From assembly GCA_944470555.2 (NCBI GenBank), contig OX104127.1, positions 26,365,661 to 26,429,660 of the forward strand: a stretch of 64,000 nt of DNA, in the 5' to 3' direction. The DNA is from Heterobilharzia americana (lineage: Eukaryota; Platyhelminthes; Trematoda; Strigeidida; Schistosomatidae). The notes below the pieces were generated by a model. That model was not told the DNA's origin and made no database searches. It was given only the letters and a program-made list of their open reading frames with translations. Every line of letters begins with the position of its first letter. Within the stretch, counting starts at the first letter, position 1. The position numbers were made by a program, and so were the translations under genes. Of the stretch, positions 59,661 to 64,000 are shown piece by piece.

Positions 59661-60140
59661 ATTAACCTGAAATCAGTGTGGAGATCTACTGCGCTCCACT
59701 CCACTCCACTGCACTGCACTCAGCATAAAGCATTAACAACAGCCCGATTTTCAACACTAATTCACTCAAGTAAGTCAGTGCTTCTATGTCATGCTTCCGA
59801 CTTCGTGCGTTACGAAAAGCATTTCAAACAAACTAAAAACATACATCAACAACACCTGCCACCTGCACCCATTTGATACCCAAGATGGAGATCAAATGGC
59901 CAGAATAATAGGAATAAGCAAGGAGGAACTCTGGCTAGCCTCGCAACGAACCAACCAATCAACAACCTATCGCCCAACAAATATGCAGATGAAAGTGATG
60001 GATTGGATTGGACATACACTGAGAAGACCGTTTTGGGACATCACGTGCCTGGCTAGACCAGGCCATCGAGTGGAACTGAAATTAGAACCGACTAGTTGGG
60101 CGTGAGCTGAGGGTAACATGGAGGAATCCAAAGGAACAAT
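59661..60140 (+). mobile_element. RTE/SR2-like 3' fragment
   Basis: It starts at ATTAACCTGAAATCAGTGTGG, directly at the head of the antisense SINE-B. It runs through IIGISKEELWLASQRTNQ and DWIGHTLRRPFWDI to a shortened end AATCCAAAGGAACAATAATAAG. Confidence 0.85.
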
Positions 60141-60269
60141 AATAAGTAACAATTACTATTGATGTGGATTAAGATGGATTATGATGTTAGTCACATATTC
60201 CTCCTTTCTTCAATGAATATCGACGCCTCTCAATGTCTGTTATCCTGCATAATCCTATGAATAACCAGA
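60141..60269. other. spacer
   Basis: No recognised content. Confidence 0.5.
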
Positions 60270-60610
60270 GTAACAACAACTTTTCTGGAGATACAGAATG
60301 AGTGTATTGACTGGTTACTGGAGAGTAACCAATTTCATGCTATCTAGTAATAAGTACTAATCAAATTCTTTCAATCCTTGTGCAATGTGGCCACCAAATT
60401 AAGAGGCTCAGAACTGCGGTTCACTTGGACAGACGTTAGTTAAATGGAGGCAATCGGCAAGAAGCTGTGTTTGACCTAGGTTCCCTGCTTGTTGGCACTT
60501 GTCAGTAAGGCGTATCTGTAACCGTCTAAGATTCGAACCGGCATCACCCAGAGTTGCGGTCAGAGATGTTACCACTGGGCTATTCAGGTCACGATTGACC
60601 TCCTTCAACA
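60270..60610 (-). repeat. tRNA-like repeat, family E, antisense
   Basis: On the minus strand, ATAGCCCAGTGGTAACATC (box A) and GCCGGTTCGAATCTTAG (box B) are followed by ACAAGTGCCAACAAGCAGGG. Best copy of family E. Confidence 0.75.
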
Positions 60611-60634
60611 CAGGATTAGGTAAATTAATTGGCC

Positions 60635-60830
60635 AATGGTAACGTCGCTGATTATTGCAGCACTGAGTGACAAGGGGTTCAAATCCCAGAGGGGGGCATC
60701 ATTGCTCTCAAAGTTGTGGATATACCTTTCTGACAAGTGCCAACAAGCACAAAATAACCTAGGTTGAAGAAGGATTCCTGGTGATTGCTTCTAACCAACT
60801 AACATCCATACAGAATGAGTAAAATGTAGA
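60635..60830 (+). repeat. tRNA-like repeat, family E, sense
   Basis: GGCCAATGGTAACGTCGCTG and GGGGTTCAAATCCCAG, then ACAAGTGCCAACAAGCAC. Its head faces the antisense copy, with a gap of about 25 bp. Confidence 0.7.
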
Positions 60831-61686
60831 AGAGAAACCGACAATCAAGTTAGCCTACCATCATATTCACGTAAAAATTGAGTGGAAGGAAATCAAAAAA
60901 CGATCAAACGTGTGAACCATTTAGTAGAGGTGGATAATGATGATAACAGAAAATCCCAAAACTGGAAACTACAAAAAAAGGAAATAAACAGAGGTATTGC
61001 TGTTATCTAGACTAGAAATATTTATCGACATAAGACTAACAGATATGACAAAAAAAACTCAGCTAGTTTAAATTAGGTAATCGCTGTATAGACACACTAT
61101 TAATATGGAAATGAAGTGGATAGAGACAAGATTGTATCGATTCATGAAAACTCTCTCTTTCTCTCTCTCTCCTATCTGATGCCTAGAAAATAACAACTTG
61201 AATATTGGAGAATAGTTTACAATTGGGGAAGAATACTGACCAATCCCGCAATAGATTATTTCTATTTCTTCCCATAGATAAATATAGTTTAACCAAAAGT
61301 TGGAGGAGGGATGAGGAAAAAAAACTTATGACAAGGTTAGTAATATTAATAAGTAGACTCTAGTAGTACTAAATCGACTAAACACTGTATATACTTTACC
61401 TTGGAAGGATGCAAGTGTACTAGGAAATAAGTGGATATTGTCATCAGCTGAAATGACATTAACAATGGGAAAATAACAAATTTCTAGTTCTATTCCATGA
61501 GAAAGCTAAAGGATGTATAAATATCAAGTTACCCTACTCGTCTGTCTGTAAATGACAGATGTCGTGTTACTGTTTCAAAAGTTATTATTGCTTCCCCCCC
61601 CCCCCTGGCACCCATCTAATCCCACCCCCTTGAGGAAGTCTCAGCGTATTAACTTCAGTAATTTAAATCAATAAAGATGCATAAAG
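60831..61686. other. no gene seen
   Basis: AT-rich spacer with a CT run (about 61151-61171) and a poly-C run (61594-61605). Confidence 0.5.
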
Positions 61687-62340
61687 TAGGTGTAAAACTT
61701 GGGCACTGTCGTCGAGTGTAATTCCACTTTAGTCTGTCCATTATAAATATCACACAGTGAAGAAACAGTATCATTTACTGGATAACGTCTCGGACATAAT
61801 TCATTTAGTGTCCATATTCATATCAGGTAACTTCACAACTTCGAGACAGAGTTTATGTAGTCCTAATTTTCTCTCCTTCTCTGTGATGACAACGCTAGTA
61901 GAATTTTCCATACATCTAGGACAAGTGCAGAATCATTTCGATTGGATGTGTTTGTTGTTGATTCGATAAACAAAGACTCGGTTATCAATCTCTCCCTTCA
62001 TCCAACTAAGTTAGTTTTCAACACTGTCGCCCCATCCTACCCTAATGTGTGATTGTGTGCAGAGTTATAGCCGAGCTTTTCGCTAAATTTCTTATCTTAT
62101 TAGGATCTACTAATCTTGATTTAGTCAAGTTTTTGTGTTCTGTTATTCTAATTGATTTTATTCGACTACTTTGACTTATGTATTTTATCTCACAATCATT
62201 GCAAGGGATTCGGTAAACCAGATTATTTTGTTTAATTGCATCGATAGGATCTTTTAATCTACAAAGCTTGTTTCTAGGCAAGTTTGTGTACAAAATATAG
62301 CTAGCTGTATTCAGAATACAACGAAGTATAAAGCACAAAA
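61687..62340 (-). mobile_element. Penelope-like element 3' part, family 2, antisense
   Basis: Minus frame NKLCRLKDPIDAIKQNNLVY, RIPCNDCEIKYISQSS (YIG changed to YIS), IRITEHKNLTKSRLVDPNKI, ITLHTITH. The trailer (61687-61850) matches 43440-43625. An insertion (about 61918-62020) relative to the other copy splits the tail. The GIY-YIG change suggests it is inactive. Confidence 0.87.
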
Positions 62341-64000
62341 ATAGTGATACTGTTTAACCGTTAAGTGTTGGACAGATTCACAATAGTACAACAGTCGGGC
62401 TAAGGAATACAACGTTACACAGCACTGTTAAATGTTTGAAGTCAATCGATAGATATTTATGGAACTTCATCACGTGCACATATGGCAATCTTAGTAGAGT
62501 TTCTGGATTAGGTAGTTAGCGATAATATGTTTGAAATTTCGAGGAAAAGAAGGTTTTCAGAGACATTTATTTTGCTGATAAGTGTTAACAAGCTCGAAGA
62601 TGAGGTTCGTCAAAGAGGGTTTGATGTCCATGGACTCTTAACATACAACACCGAATACACGTGCATGCTTATTTATATTTCGTGCCTACTCTTATTATTT
62701 TTTTTGTTCCTCAACTCTCTGTATTTTATGTCTTGTAGTTTTTAAATGGATCTGACGAGAAGACAAAAAAACAAACAAACAAATACTTTATTCCAGCCAC
62801 TTGATTACCTAACAACTCATCACCATTAAAGAAAAAACTTGTGATACCATTCTCTGTAAAAACTACTTTTTTTTAAAGACAAAGATATAAAAATTCTGCA
62901 TATATGTGAATTTCAGCAACATCCAATATCTATCAGATAGTCAGTGAAAATTAAACAGTGTCAGGTAGCTTGTTTCAAGTTAGTTTAAGGCCGTTAACTA
63001 ATAGTTATCCATGACTGTAGGCCCTATGATCAGTATTTTAGTCTTCATAGTCATCAGATTCTATCTCAATAAGTGACATTTCAAACTTCAAATATTACAT
63101 GATATACACTGTAAGGGAATGAATGATTTGAAAACGCCTTTCTGAGCCTTCCATTTGATATTTATTTGAATATTTTCACCCTCATTATGGATATTATCCT
63201 TTGACCCTAACCAATATAATATTATTTTGTTATTCGCCTATTGTCTTTCACTTAACACTCATCATATCTTTGTTTTGATTGCGACTAATCTTTTAATACT
63301 CCACTTTGCTATTGTATGATGTTGGACTGTTGACAATATGGCATTGTTTTACTATTCCTAACATTTTTGTTTGACTCAGCTGAAGGTTGTGCTATAAATT
63401 GACTGCTTATCACTTTTGAACTGTCACCTGGAAACGTTGATTGATTGATTTGATTTGATTCTTGTAGATGGAGTCTTAATCCGAATTTGTTAGGACTGTA
63501 TAGTTGGCCAGTAGTACTATTTAGATACTTTTGTAATTTTGATATAACTTGTTATTGTTTTAATAGTATCACAGATTTATCACGTCAAACTGTGTGTTTT
63601 GATGTTGTTGAAACCTAAACTTTGACTATGCGTGACTCAAGAAAGTTTTGGAAACTATACAATAGAATGCAGTAACTTATCTGAATTGCGTTAGCTTGGT
63701 TCCGTTAAGTCGTTTCCTGCGTTCAGACTAAAATACTCAGATTTAGGTCATCACATACACCGAATAAAGTGTTAACCAGCACTAGTATCATGTGAAGTAC
63801 TCAGTTAACCGTAGATATCACTAGTTATCGTTAAAACTTTGAACAATTATGCACAGATTAATTTAATACTAATTGTGTATAGATTACAGTGCACAGGAAA
63901 CCTAGAATAGATTATAACAAGCTCATCTGGTACACCTTTGAGATTTTCGCGATACTTAGTTGCCCAACTTGCATGAAAAAAACCATATTCATATTCTATT
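62341..64000. other. 1.7 kb without a recognised gene
   Basis: AT-rich sequence to the window end. The plus frame 62527-62745 has a hydrophobic C-terminus but no recognised family. No retroelement was seen here. Confidence 0.45.

Overview
The window looks like nuclear DNA of a blood fluke (Schistosoma or a close relative). It is AT-rich and intron-rich. It is packed with RTE/SR2-type and CR1/SR1-type non-LTR retrotransposons, Penelope-like elements, and Sm-alpha-type tRNA-derived SINEs that carry hammerhead ribozymes. That last combination is typical of schistosomes. No bacterial-style operons, rRNA genes or CRISPR arrays are present. The species cannot be fixed from sequence alone.

Only one host gene is certain: the 3' end of a group I p21-activated kinase (PAK) on the minus strand. 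Its last three coding exons are at 55218-54922 (catalytic and activation loops), 53006-52869 (C-lobe) and 50874-50779 (C-terminus and stop). All introns between them are phase 0. The N-lobe and regulatory exons were not found to the right (55219-64000) and may lie beyond the window. The two introns seen are loaded with repeats, including a perfect 562-bp (GTAA)n array. A plus-strand 86-codon open block at 1778-2035, with good splice sites, is a candidate exon of another, unidentified gene.

The rest is mostly mobile DNA. About sixteen RTE-like pieces occur. The most complete is 22605-25935 (5' leader, endonuclease, reverse transcriptase, 3' tail, but frameshifted), and a nearly full copy lies antisense at 12325-15385. 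Fragments of a second non-LTR lineage are at 5890-6520, 10085-10515, 46035-46270 and 57205-57592. A decayed CR1-like element is at 34480-37238. Penelope-like GIY-YIG fragments of two families are at 1030-1570, 42710-43625 and 61687-62340. Two small palindromic MITE-like elements are at 11471-11605 and 44424-44574.

Two tRNA-derived SINE families, called A and B here, each end in a hammerhead ribozyme. Their stem I sequences differ but pair within each family. Several ribozymes look intact: 8219-8263, 8574-8619, 8879-8924, 15567-15611, 22415-22459 and 31900-31944. At least three further tRNA-like repeat families (C, D, E) occur.

The strongest new signals are structural. SINEs and RTE pieces repeatedly sit head-to-head with almost no gap. 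One RTE case (44735-45705) has a 12-bp target duplication that also partly matches the element at the expected internal priming site, as twin priming predicts. Tetranucleotide arrays have grown repeatedly at the same codons of RTE copies, reaching 90 perfect units at 33199-33558.
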